Positions 8,572 through 15,902 of a stretch of 36,734 bases of DNA are shown piece after piece. Within the stretch, counting starts at the first letter, position 1. Every line of letters starts with the position of its first letter. Below the pieces are notes generated by a model. It was given only the letters and a program-made list of their open reading frames with translations. It was not told the DNA's origin and searched no databases. Origin of the DNA: an uncultured bacterium (GTDB lineage Bacteria; Bacillota_I; Bacilli_A; RF39; UBA660); the NCBI GenBank assembly GCA_949292245.1, contig CASEYV010000008.1, positions 1-36,734 on the forward strand, read 5' to 3'. The translations under genes and the position numbers were made by a program.

Positions 8572-11112
8572 TTATATAAATGATATAATAAAGAGTATTG
8601 GTAATAATAAATAAAATAATAATATTAATATAAAATATATTATCAAATATATATAATAAAAAATATTATTTAATATATTAATATCTAATTGATATAAATA
8701 TTTTTCCCATATAACAAAGATAATTAATCCAACAATAGTAAATATTAGACCTAATAATAAACCATTAGGAATAAAACTAATTTCAATAATATTTTTTCCA
8801 TCATGTAACTTTATTCCAATATAATTATCAAAAACTCTAAATATATCATGACTATCACATTTATAACCATCTAAATAAGTTATAGGTAAATATAAAATAT
8901 CATTTTCATTACCATCTACTTCAATATTTATTTTATTATTTACAAAAGTAACATTAGTATTTACATAATTACTATTTAAAAAATCATCAAATTTTTGTAA
9001 ATCTAAAATTCCTAAACTTATATTATTAATATTATTTTCTTTTAAACTAACTATTTTTATACTTATATCTTCATCAAAGTATTCCCCTAAGAATAAAGAA
9101 CCATTTCTATGAGTATTAGGTACACTTTCATATACAAGATTACCATTCACATAAATGTTATATAAATTATAATTATTAACTTTATCAGAAATATCAAAAT
9201 CTATATCTAAATAAACCCTTTTTCTACCAGTAACAAAAAAATCATTTTCTAATTCTACTAAATCTATAACATCAAAAATATTTTCATCACTAGTAATTGA
9301 ATTATATATTATATTACTAGCTTCAAAACTATTATTAGTTTCAGCTATAGAATTATTTTCTTTAATTATATAACCAAAAGAAATATCTTTATTAAATTCA
9401 TAATAATATAAATAATTATTTATATTATCTATATAATTGTAATAAGAATCATTAAATTCTTTATCTGAAACAATATATTTTTGACCCAAAACTATATCTA
9501 AAAATAAATTACCTCCGATAGACTCAGTATCATTACCATATGAATCATATCCTAATTTTAACATTGTATCATAATTAACCTTTTTAACTAATGAAGTAAA
9601 ATTAGTAAAAGTTCTTACATTAGAAACCATTCCATAATTACTTACTAAAATTCTATTAGTTTCTTTTACATAATATTTATCTTTTAATAATTCAACTTTA
9701 TTTAACTCTTTCATTAATTTATATTGATTATCTAAATAATTACTATCATATTTATTAAAATAGAAATAAGAATTAAATAAAATTTGACTTATAGCTATAA
9801 CATATAAAAATATAATAGTAAATTTATTTTCTTTTTTATTAGTTAAAAATAATATGAAAGAGACAATAAATATTAACAAAGCAACTAAGAATAATACTAA
9901 TAATGCAGTTTTATCTCTAGTTAAAGTTAAGTGATCAATTGCTTTAAATATTCTAAAGCGATATTTATATATAATTAAAAACATTACTATATAAATTGTT
10001 ATCATTAATAAAATTGGTATAATACGACTTATAAATATAGAATATTTTTTAGATATATTCATATTACTTAAATAATATGCCGAGCCAATAACAAGCATAA
10101 AAATTGTTATAAAACCATACCGATAACAAAAGAAAACATAACTACCAAAATGCCACATTTTATTTATAGGTTCTATAATTAAAGGTAAACATAATATTAA
10201 TAAATTAAGTAAAATAAATAAAGAAAATTTTTTATGTTTTTTAAAATTAAATAAAACTAATAATATAAATGCTAATAAAATTGTACTACCAAATAAATAA
10301 GCGATTTTATCAGATAATGGTCCAAATTGTGAATTAATAATTGTATTTAAATTTATACTAGCCCTAGCACTATTAAATATTTGTATTAAAGTTGGTAGCA
10401 AAATTATAGAAGCTATCAATAAAGATATAAATGTAGACATTCCTAAATGAAATATTGCTTTTTTTATATTTTTCTTATTATATATTAATAAATAAATTAA
10501 TGAAGAAAAAATGATAAATAATAGTACCATAAATGTTATATAAAAAGAACATATTAAAGAAACACTCAAAGTAATTATATATAATTTAGTACTTTTTAAA
10601 TCTAATAATTCTTTTAAGCCTAGTAATATAAGGGGAAATAAATAAACTATATCCATCCAAGGAGTTATAATATATAAAGTCAATGAATAACTTGAAAAAG
10701 CATATAATAATGCTAAAATAATTTGATAATTAACATTTAATTTATTAAAAGTTTTACTTAAAAAATAAAGACAAGTTAAACCTGACATTAATATTTTTAA
10801 AGCAAGAATTATAGATACAGCATTATCAATTAAATCTCTAGGAAACAATAATATTATTAATGTAAAAGGACTTAAAATATAATAAGCAAGAACACCTATA
10901 AAACTAATAGTCCCTCCTGAATTAAAATCCACTAATAATGATGAAGAATTATAAACAGAATCATAAAAATGATAATACATAGCAGTTATTTGCTCATGCA
11001 TATCGCTCCATATAATTGATTCATTACCAAAAGGAAAATAACCTTTTAAAATATAAATAATTGATAATATTACTAAAATAATAATACTAGTAATAACATA
11101 TTTCTTCTTCAT
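8572..11112 (-). CDS. YfhO-family membrane protein
   Basis: About 846 residues. The N-terminal half has a membrane-anchor helix, then YFPFGNESIIWSDMHEQ and a DFNSGGTISFIG loop, followed by about a dozen hydrophobic helices. A large extracytoplasmic region (about 450-790) is followed by C-terminal helices. This is the layout of YfhO proteins, GT-C-like enzymes involved in glycosylating lipoteichoic acid or related cell-surface polymers in Bacillota. The Asp in WSDMHEQ is the likely catalytic loop residue. I start it at the ATG at 11112, not the GTG six bases upstream, because GAGGTG lies five bases before the ATG. It is monocistronic. Confidence 0.82.
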   Translation of the reverse strand: MKKKYVITSIIILVILSIIYILKGYFPFGNESIIWSDMHEQITAMYYHFYDSVYNSSSLLVDFNSGGTISFIGVLAYYILSPFTLIILLFPRDLIDNAVSIILALKILMSGLTCLYFLSKTFNKLNVNYQIILALLYAFSSYSLTLYIITPWMDIVYLFPLILLGLKELLDLKSTKLYIITLSVSLICSFYITFMVLLFIIFSSLIYLLIYNKKNIKKAIFHLGMSTFISLLIASIILLPTLIQIFNSARASINLNTIINSQFGPLSDKIAYLFGSTILLAFILLVLFNFKKHKKFSLFILLNLLILCLPLIIEPINKMWHFGSYVFFCYRYGFITIFMLVIGSAYYLSNMNISKKYSIFISRIIPILLMITIYIVMFLIIYKYRFRIFKAIDHLTLTRDKTALLVLFLVALLIFIVSFILFLTNKKENKFTIIFLYVIAISQILFNSYFYFNKYDSNYLDNQYKLMKELNKVELLKDKYYVKETNRILVSNYGMVSNVRTFTNFTSLVKKVNYDTMLKLGYDSYGNDTESIGGNLFLDIVLGQKYIVSDKEFNDSYYNYIDNINNYLYYYEFNKDISFGYIIKENNSIAETNNSFEASNIIYNSITSDENIFDVIDLVELENDFFVTGRKRVYLDIDFDISDKVNNYNLYNIYVNGNLVYESVPNTHRNGSLFLGEYFDEDISIKIVSLKENNINNISLGILDLQKFDDFLNSNYVNTNVTFVNNKINIEVDGNENDILYLPITYLDGYKCDSHDIFRVFDNYIGIKLHDGKNIIEISFIPNGLLLGLIFTIVGLIIFVIWEKYLYQLDINILNNIFYYIYLIIYFILILLFYLLLPILFIISFI

Positions 11113-11168
11113 ACACACCTCTAATTACTAATATTATAAACTATATTATCTTTTTTTCAAATAAAAAT

Positions 11169-11187
11169 AGAGTTACTCATTAACTCT
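11169..11187 (-). terminator. Terminator overlapping the end of the ferredoxin-like gene
   Basis: On the minus strand AGAGTTA-ATGAG-TAACTCT is followed by a run of Ts (ATTTTTATTT). The stem includes the last codons and stop of the gene. Confidence 0.7.
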
Positions 11188-11658
11188 AATTTTATCTAAT
11201 AGTTTATTGGCTACATCTTTAATTTTTTCATCACGCGATATTTTAACTAATAAATCATGAGCATTTTTGCTTTGAGGTAACATAAAGCCCGCTTCACGCA
11301 TTAAATCTTCAATTATTACAGTATTAGAATGAATAATAGCTTTTAGTAACTTTTTTTCTTCATCACTTGCATTTTCCATTAATCCACTTAATAATTTTAT
11401 TTCTTCTATTTTTGATTTAGCAATATCTAGCAAAGTATTAATAACATTATTATTTTTTTCTTGTTGTTTAGGATAATTATTTGGAATCATCGTTATAGCA
11501 TGAGCAGGACAAGCATTAGCACAAGCGCCACAACCAACACATTTACTAAAATCAATTTGACCAGTTTCATTATTAGTTGCTCCAGTTGGACATACAAATA
11601 AACATAGACAATCTTTACTACATAATTTTATATTCCGATATGCATGAAAATCCGACAT
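11173..11658 (-). CDS. 4Fe-4S ferredoxin-domain protein with helical tail
   Basis: A 161-residue protein. Residues 40-50 form a standard cluster motif, C-x2-C-x2-C-x3-CP ([12 protein letters not shown]). The first motif is unusual: Cys13, Cys17, Cys19 and Cys23 with CP. The protein is therefore ferredoxin-like with one regular and one divergent cluster site. Residues 60-160 are helical and have no recognised domain. It is co-transcribed with the rubredoxin/rubrerythrin-like gene (TAATG overlap), and probably passes electrons to or from it, for example in peroxide or oxygen detoxification. That role is inference. Confidence 0.75.
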   Translation of the reverse strand: MSDFHAYRNIKLCSKDCLCLFVCPTGATNNETGQIDFSKCVGCGACANACPAHAITMIPNNYPKQQEKNNNVINTLLDIAKSKIEEIKLLSGLMENASDEEKKLLKAIIHSNTVIIEDLMREAGFMLPQSKNAHDLLVKISRDEKIKDVANKLLDKIRVNE

Positions 11659-12290
11659 TATTCCACCTCCAAAATTTTAAAATTTGGCACCTTACAAATT
11701 GGACAAACTTGTGGTGGGTTATCTCCAATAAATACAAACCCACAAATATCACAAACCCAAATTTTATTATTTTTAATATATTCAATACCTTTTTCATTAT
11801 AGTTTTTAACAATAGTATTTATTATATTAGTAGTTTTTGTTGCCCAAGTTAAAACTCTTTTTGCACCAGAATCTTCATAAGCATTTGCCAAATTAAAAGC
11901 ATCATTTAATAATTTTATATCACTATCAAACATTACTCCTAAATCACTAAGTTCCCCACTTTTAGCTTCATTTCTTTTAAAATATTCAAATAATTCTAAA
12001 TACAATTTTTTTTCTTCTTCTAAATATTGTTTTTCACAAGCCTTTGCTAAATTAGAACAAACATAAGCAATTTCATCATTAGATAATTCTCTTAAGTCAT
12101 TATCTTCAGTAATAACTTCTGTTTCCTTTTCAACTTCAACAGTTTGATTATCTTCAACTATTTCTTCAAACAAACTTTTTGGTGCACCACACATTGGACA
12201 TTTCCAATCATCTGGTAAATCAACAAATTTTACATTTTCATTAGCTTCATCATAAATATAACCACATATTGTACAACGATATTTTTTCAC
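11658..12290 (-). CDS. Rubrerythrin-related protein with rubredoxin domains at both ends
   Basis: A 210-residue protein. An N-terminal rubredoxin domain has Cys6, Cys9, Cys31 and Cys34 with the [12 protein letters not shown] signature. A short rubrerythrin-type rubredoxin domain at the C-terminus has Cys180, Cys183, Cys196 and Cys199. The middle (64-172) has the length of a rubrerythrin four-helix bundle, but I see no ExxH di-iron ligand pairs. The protein may thus have lost peroxidase chemistry and keep only electron-carrier or sensor function. GTG start with AAGGAGG in front. It leads a two-gene operon with the ferredoxin-like protein. Confidence 0.75.
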   Translation of the reverse strand: MKKYRCTICGYIYDEANENVKFVDLPDDWKCPMCGAPKSLFEEIVEDNQTVEVEKETEVITEDNDLRELSNDEIAYVCSNLAKACEKQYLEEEKKLYLELFEYFKRNEAKSGELSDLGVMFDSDIKLLNDAFNLANAYEDSGAKRVLTWATKTTNIINTIVKNYNEKGIEYIKNNKIWVCDICGFVFIGDNPPQVCPICKVPNFKILEVE

Positions 12291-12318
12291 AAATTACCTC
12301 CTTATTTAATATATCTTT

Positions 12319-12347
12319 ATAATACTATTATTGATATCTATTGTCAA
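12319..12347 (-). promoter_or_regulatory. Promoter of the rubrerythrin-ferredoxin operon
   Basis: TTGACA (complement of 12342-12347), a 17-base spacer, and TATTAT (complement of 12319-12324). The -35 and spacer contain ATTGA-N9-TCAAT, a possible operator for a redox or metal regulator. The regulator is not identifiable here. Confidence 0.65.
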
Positions 12348-12363
12348 TTTGATAGTTTTATAA

Positions 12364-12390
12364 ATAAAAAAAACAGATTTTTATATCTGT
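12364..12390 (-). terminator. Terminator of the vWA gene
   Basis: On the minus strand ACAGAT-ATAAAA-ATCTGT is followed by eight Ts, a few bases beyond the vWA stop codon. Confidence 0.75.
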
Positions 12391-12397
12391 CTAAAAA

Positions 12398-13012
12398 CTA
12401 TTTTGTTTTTTCAGTTGGATGACTTTCTAAATCTTTTTTCCAAGTAGGATTAATACAATCTTTTTCAAGAAATAACTCACTAGCTAAAGATGCTGCTTTA
12501 AACATATTAGATACACCTTTTTTATCTTTTTGATAATTAGCAATATTTGATGCTTTTATACCAATACTTTCTCCTTCACTATATGAATCAATATCTGCAC
12601 CTATATAAATAAATTCCCATTCTTTATGAGCACTTATCATTTCTTTTATTTGTTCTTTATTATATTTACGTGAAGCATTTTCATAGCCATCTGTTGTAAT
12701 AATAAAAATTACTTTTTCAGCCTTTTCATCTTCCATAAATTTAATTGAAGAACCTATAGTATCTAATAATGCAGTACAACCATTTACAAAATATTCCTTT
12801 TTAGTTAATTCCTTAACTTCACTAACCTTTTGTCTTTTACAAATCATTTCATATTCATTATTAAATAATACAGTTGTAATATTAGCATCCTTATTTTTAA
12901 AATATTCAATATAATGATTGTAACCACCAATAGTATCATTTTCCATACCATACATTGATCCACTCTTATCAAGAATAAAAACTACATCCAATTTTTCTTT
13001 CTTTTTCGTCAT
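12398..13012 (-). CDS. von Willebrand factor A domain protein
   Basis: About 204 residues, nearly all one vWA fold. The MIDAS metal site is intact: Asp15-x-Ser17-x-Ser19 (LDKSGS), a Thr in GCTALLDT, and Asp in ITTDGYE. Such proteins bind Mg2+ and a protein partner. I start at ATG 13012 because AAAAGGAG lies nine bases upstream of it. The longer ORF start at 13039 would leave almost no leader after the TATAAA box. There is no signal peptide, so it acts in the cytosol. It is divergent from the helical/HTH gene at 13138, a likely functional partner. Confidence 0.8.
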   Translation of the reverse strand: MTKKKEKLDVVFILDKSGSMYGMENDTIGGYNHYIEYFKNKDANITTVLFNNEYEMICKRQKVSEVKELTKKEYFVNGCTALLDTIGSSIKFMEDEKAEKVIFIITTDGYENASRKYNKEQIKEMISAHKEWEFIYIGADIDSYSEGESIGIKASNIANYQKDKKGVSNMFKAASLASELFLEKDCINPTWKKDLESHPTEKTK

Positions 13013-13076
13013 TTCTAACATCTCCTTTTCTGTAAACATTTTATAATAAAGATTTATTTAATTGGTCACTTAAAAA

Positions 13077-13105
13077 GCGACATTTAAATAATATTGTGTT
13101 AAAAT
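13077..13105 (+). promoter_or_regulatory. Promoter of the gene at 13138
   Basis: GCGACA, 17-base spacer, then TAAAAT with TGT before it (extended -10). AAAAAGGAG precedes the ATG. The region also carries the leftward vWA promoter. Confidence 0.5.
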
Positions 13106-13137
13106 AATGTTATAAATGTTTACAAAAAGGAGATATT

Positions 13138-13647
13138 ATGGAATATTTAAAACAAATGTTAAAAATTTACATAAATAACAATTTATCCAAAGAAGATTCA
13201 TTTAATCAAATAATATTTGAAAAAAGTTATTTTGATTCAAGTATTGAAAACAATAGTTTTATTAAAAAAACAAACAACATAAAAGATTTTATAAATAATC
13301 ATAACCAATATAATGACTTCCAAACCTTACTATTTAAATTAATTGATGATAGAAATTTAAAAGATTCTGATGTTTATAACAAAGTACATATTGACAGAAG
13401 ATTATTTTCTAAAATCAGAAGTGATAAAAATTATCATCCAAGTAAAGAAACTATAATTCTTTTAGCAATAGCATTAGAACTAAGTGAAGATGAATTAATT
13501 GAATTATTAGATAGTGCCTCATATTCATTACCTAAAAATAACAATTATGATTTAATAATAAGATTTTGCTTTATTAACAAAATTTTTAAATTATCTGAAA
13601 TAAATGAATTATTAAACGAATATAAATGCAAATTATTTAGTTATTAA
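13138..13647 (+). CDS. HTH-like tail protein associated with the vWA gene
   Basis: A 169-residue soluble protein. The first 70 residues are unremarkable. From residue 75 on (FKLIDDRNLKDSDVYNKVHIDRRLF...) it matches by eye a helical domain seen at the C-terminus of many Bacillota proteins, often fused or adjacent to vWA, macro or similar domains. It has the pattern 'DSDVYKKAxIDRRLFSKIRxxxxYxPSKxTxLALALAL'. It resembles an XRE-type HTH but its DNA binding has not been shown. The divergent vWA gene across a 125-bp gap repeats that association, so the two may form a two-component regulatory or stress module. Function unknown. Confidence 0.65.
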   Translation: MEYLKQMLKIYINNNLSKEDSFNQIIFEKSYFDSSIENNSFIKKTNNIKDFINNHNQYNDFQTLLFKLIDDRNLKDSDVYNKVHIDRRLFSKIRSDKNYHPSKETIILLAIALELSEDELIELLDSASYSLPKNNNYDLIIRFCFINKIFKLSEINELLNEYKCKLFSY

Positions 13648-13720
13648 TAATTTATATTAAATATTTTTTTATTAAAACAAAAATCGCCATATAATTCCTA
13701 CTATTAAGCACTGACAATAA

Positions 13721-14269
13721 TTATATTTTTGGATATTTTGATAAAACTAATTTCCTAGCCTTTGCTTGACTATCTTTTATTGCAGTTTCAAAAAAATCTA
13801 ATCTAACTTCATCATATCCATTACTATTTTTACTGGTATTATGTGGATTTAATACCACATTTTTGCTTTCAAAAGTTGAAATTAAATCTTCTTCAACATT
13901 ATTTCTCATTTTACTTGCTCTAATACATTCTCCAGATTCTATATCAATATAAGTTTTATATTCTGCTTCTTTTGAATTAATATCCACTTTTTGATTATAA
14001 AAAGTTATTTCTTCATAACATACTGTACATTCTGCACGCCAAGCATTTGTACAAACGTAAATACCATTTGTTTCTGTAATAGAAAAAGAAGATAAAACTT
14101 CACTAATAATTGCCAAAAAATCATTAGCATCCAAATCTTCTATATTTATATTTGCTATTTTTAAGTATTCTTTAACAGACTCATTTTCTAATAATTCCCT
14201 TATTTTTTCCCTTCTATAGACTTCAGCATTGACTAGCCTTCTTAGGTTATTCAGTTCACTTGTTTTCAT
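13721..14269 (-). CDS. Unknown protein co-transcribed with the XRE-AAA-CYTH gene
   Basis: A 182-residue soluble, mixed helix/strand protein with no domain I recognise. A short C-x2-C occurs (ECTVCYEE, about residues 77-82), too little for a metal site on its own. Its C-terminal ATG-proximal region is helical, and the middle is strand-rich. It starts four bases after the stop of the XRE-AAA-CYTH gene, so it is translated from the same message and probably serves the same process. Only a weak Shine-Dalgarno site precedes it, consistent with translational coupling. Confidence 0.5.
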   Translation of the reverse strand: MKTSELNNLRRLVNAEVYRREKIRELLENESVKEYLKIANINIEDLDANDFLAIISEVLSSFSITETNGIYVCTNAWRAECTVCYEEITFYNQKVDINSKEAEYKTYIDIESGECIRASKMRNNVEEDLISTFESKNVVLNPHNTSKNSNGYDEVRLDFFETAIKDSQAKARKLVLSKYPKI

Positions 14270-14273
14270 AATA

Positions 14274-15611
14274 TTATCTTACTCTCTTTCTAATTAATTC
14301 TTTAGGCATTTCTCTTGACATTTGATAATTTTTGTAACTTTCATCATCGGTAACTTCTTTATATATTTTTATAAATTCCGGAATTTTTATAATTTCATCT
14401 TCACTACAAAGCTCAATTTCCATTATTGCCTGATTATTCCATTCCTCAAATACATCTATTTCAAAATATTGGTTATTATCTGATAAACAATATCTAGTTT
14501 TATGAATAGGATGTAATTTATTATCAGCTTCCATTAATAATTTTAAATATTCATCTTTTGTAAGTTTTCTTTCTATTTCAATTCTTTTCATACTTGAAAT
14601 TTTTCTTTTTTCTGTTAAATAATATAAATAATCACCATCTATACCTCTAGCTCTAATTCTTTTTTCAACATCATCTGTACTTTTTAAATAAGTTTGAATA
14701 ATATCAACTTTAGTACAATTTGGCATACTTTCTAATTCTTTAATATTTGGATAATATATTAAAAACTTTCTTTCAATTTCAAAAGGCTCTGGCTCACCTA
14801 AAAACAATGCTATTTCTTTAAGTAATCTTTCTAGTTTTTCTTCAAACTCTGTACTATTATCTATTATTCTAAAATGTGGATGTCCTGTCCAAGCTGATAT
14901 AATTCTATCATCTAAATTTCTTGCTTCTTCTAAATTTTCAGTTCTTGCAACATTATTAGATAAAGTATAAACATCTTCTTTCCCCTTAGCAGCACTAACA
15001 AGGTGAAATGCTGCATCATAAGAATCTCTTTCTTGTATTTCGTTTGTTCCAAATTCCTTTAAAATTCTTTTAAATTCAACATCTTTCATATATGCTTTAT
15101 TATCTAAAACTCCGCGATCACAAACGATAAGTATTTTATTATTTTTCATTGTTTTAGCAGCATCATCAAATATTTGCTCTTTAATTTTTTGTAATCTAAT
15201 TTGGAATGTTTGATATTCATAATTTGTTTTACATGTCCAAGGAGCAACGCCATTTGCAATTAATTCAGTAGCAGTTTCAGGGACAAACAATACAGTATAT
15301 CCTCTTTTAGAAAAATAATTACTAATCCAAGTTAATGCGGTAGTCTTACCAGCACAAGGTCCACCGGTTAAAACAATTTTGTTAATTTTAAACTCTCTCT
15401 TTTTTTCTTGAATATCTAACAATTCATCTAAAGAAACACCATATAATACTGATAACTTTTTTAACTTTTCCAAATCTGGTTTCGATTTTCCCATCTCCCA
15501 TTTACTAACGGCTTTATCACTAACATCAAGCTGATAAGCAACATATCTTTGCGTTAAATTACTATCTTTTCTAAGCCGATATAAGTAATTTCCAAAATCA
15601 ATATTTTCCAT
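14274..15611 (-). CDS. XRE HTH - P-loop AAA ATPase - CYTH domain fusion protein
   Basis: About 445 residues in three parts. Residues 8-65 are an XRE helix-turn-helix (LTQRYVAYQLDVSDKAVSKWE). Residues 78-265 are an AAA_28/NadR-like P-loop domain with Walker A GGPCAGKT (83-90) and Walker B-like ILIVCDRG. From residue 277 on is a CYTH (CyaB/thiamine triphosphatase) domain with the E-x-E-x-K signature, Glu278-Glu280-Lys282, and further charged strands (RIRARG, EIERK, EIDVFEE, MEIEL). CYTH enzymes act on triphosphates, for example ThTP, PPPi or ATP to cAMP. The AAA-CYTH pair is known in bacteria. The HTH suggests self-regulation or a ligand-responsive regulator. I start at 15611, which has TAAGGAG seven bases before it. 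Confidence 0.75.
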   Translation of the reverse strand: MENIDFGNYLYRLRKDSNLTQRYVAYQLDVSDKAVSKWEMGKSKPDLEKLKKLSVLYGVSLDELLDIQEKKREFKINKIVLTGGPCAGKTTALTWISNYFSKRGYTVLFVPETATELIANGVAPWTCKTNYEYQTFQIRLQKIKEQIFDDAAKTMKNNKILIVCDRGVLDNKAYMKDVEFKRILKEFGTNEIQERDSYDAAFHLVSAAKGKEDVYTLSNNVARTENLEEARNLDDRIISAWTGHPHFRIIDNSTEFEEKLERLLKEIALFLGEPEPFEIERKFLIYYPNIKELESMPNCTKVDIIQTYLKSTDDVEKRIRARGIDGDYLYYLTEKRKISSMKRIEIERKLTKDEYLKLLMEADNKLHPIHKTRYCLSDNNQYFEIDVFEEWNNQAIMEIELCSEDEIIKIPEFIKIYKEVTDDESYKNYQMSREMPKELIRKRVR

Positions 15612-15902
15612 ATACACACTCCTTACATTTACATTATACAATAAATTTTTTTAAGTTTTTTAAATAAACGCTCTACTATTGGTAGAACTTTTAAATAGAT
15701 ATTAATGAACTTTCAAAAAAATAAAAAAATGGAGCCATAAGGCTCCTTCAGGGGGCAAACTTATATCACGTACTCTAAACTATTTTATATTATCAAATCC
15801 TTTATTTTCAAAGGATTTTTGTTTACAAAAGTTTAAACAAGTTTATAACTTTAAAATAAAAATCTCCTATTTTGGTGGTTGAATGGGTGGTTGATATTCT
15901 TC
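15612..15902. other. Intergenic region with leftward terminators, no gene seen
   Basis: The 291 bases hold a likely -10 (TATAAT, complement of 15633-15638) for the XRE-AAA-CYTH gene and one copy of a 29-nt terminator repeat. They also hold a nine-base perfect hairpin at 15795-15818 (AAATCCTTT/AAAGGATTT) and a short direct repeat of GGTGGTTGA near 15873-15895, directly after the primase-helicase stop. No open frame with a ribosome site was found. Confidence 0.5.
15727..15755 (-). repeat. 29-nt repeat copy 1, containing a leftward terminator
   Basis: Identical to 19810-19838. On the minus strand it reads CCCCCTGAA, then hairpin GGAGCC-TTAT-GGCTCC, then ATTT and a longer T run. As a terminator it would end the abiEi-abiEii-primase-helicase message. 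Confidence 0.85.

Noticed and set aside
11577-11852. Rightward ORF over the rubrerythrin and ferredoxin genes
   Set aside because: It is antisense to two strongly supported genes, has low-complexity composition and no ribosome site. The same holds for the other rightward frames inside hsdM, hsdS, AbiTii and dapL.
15795-15818. Perfect hairpin as a small RNA gene
   Set aside because: There is no promoter with suitable spacing, and it is more simply a terminator-like or stabilising hairpin after the primase-helicase gene.
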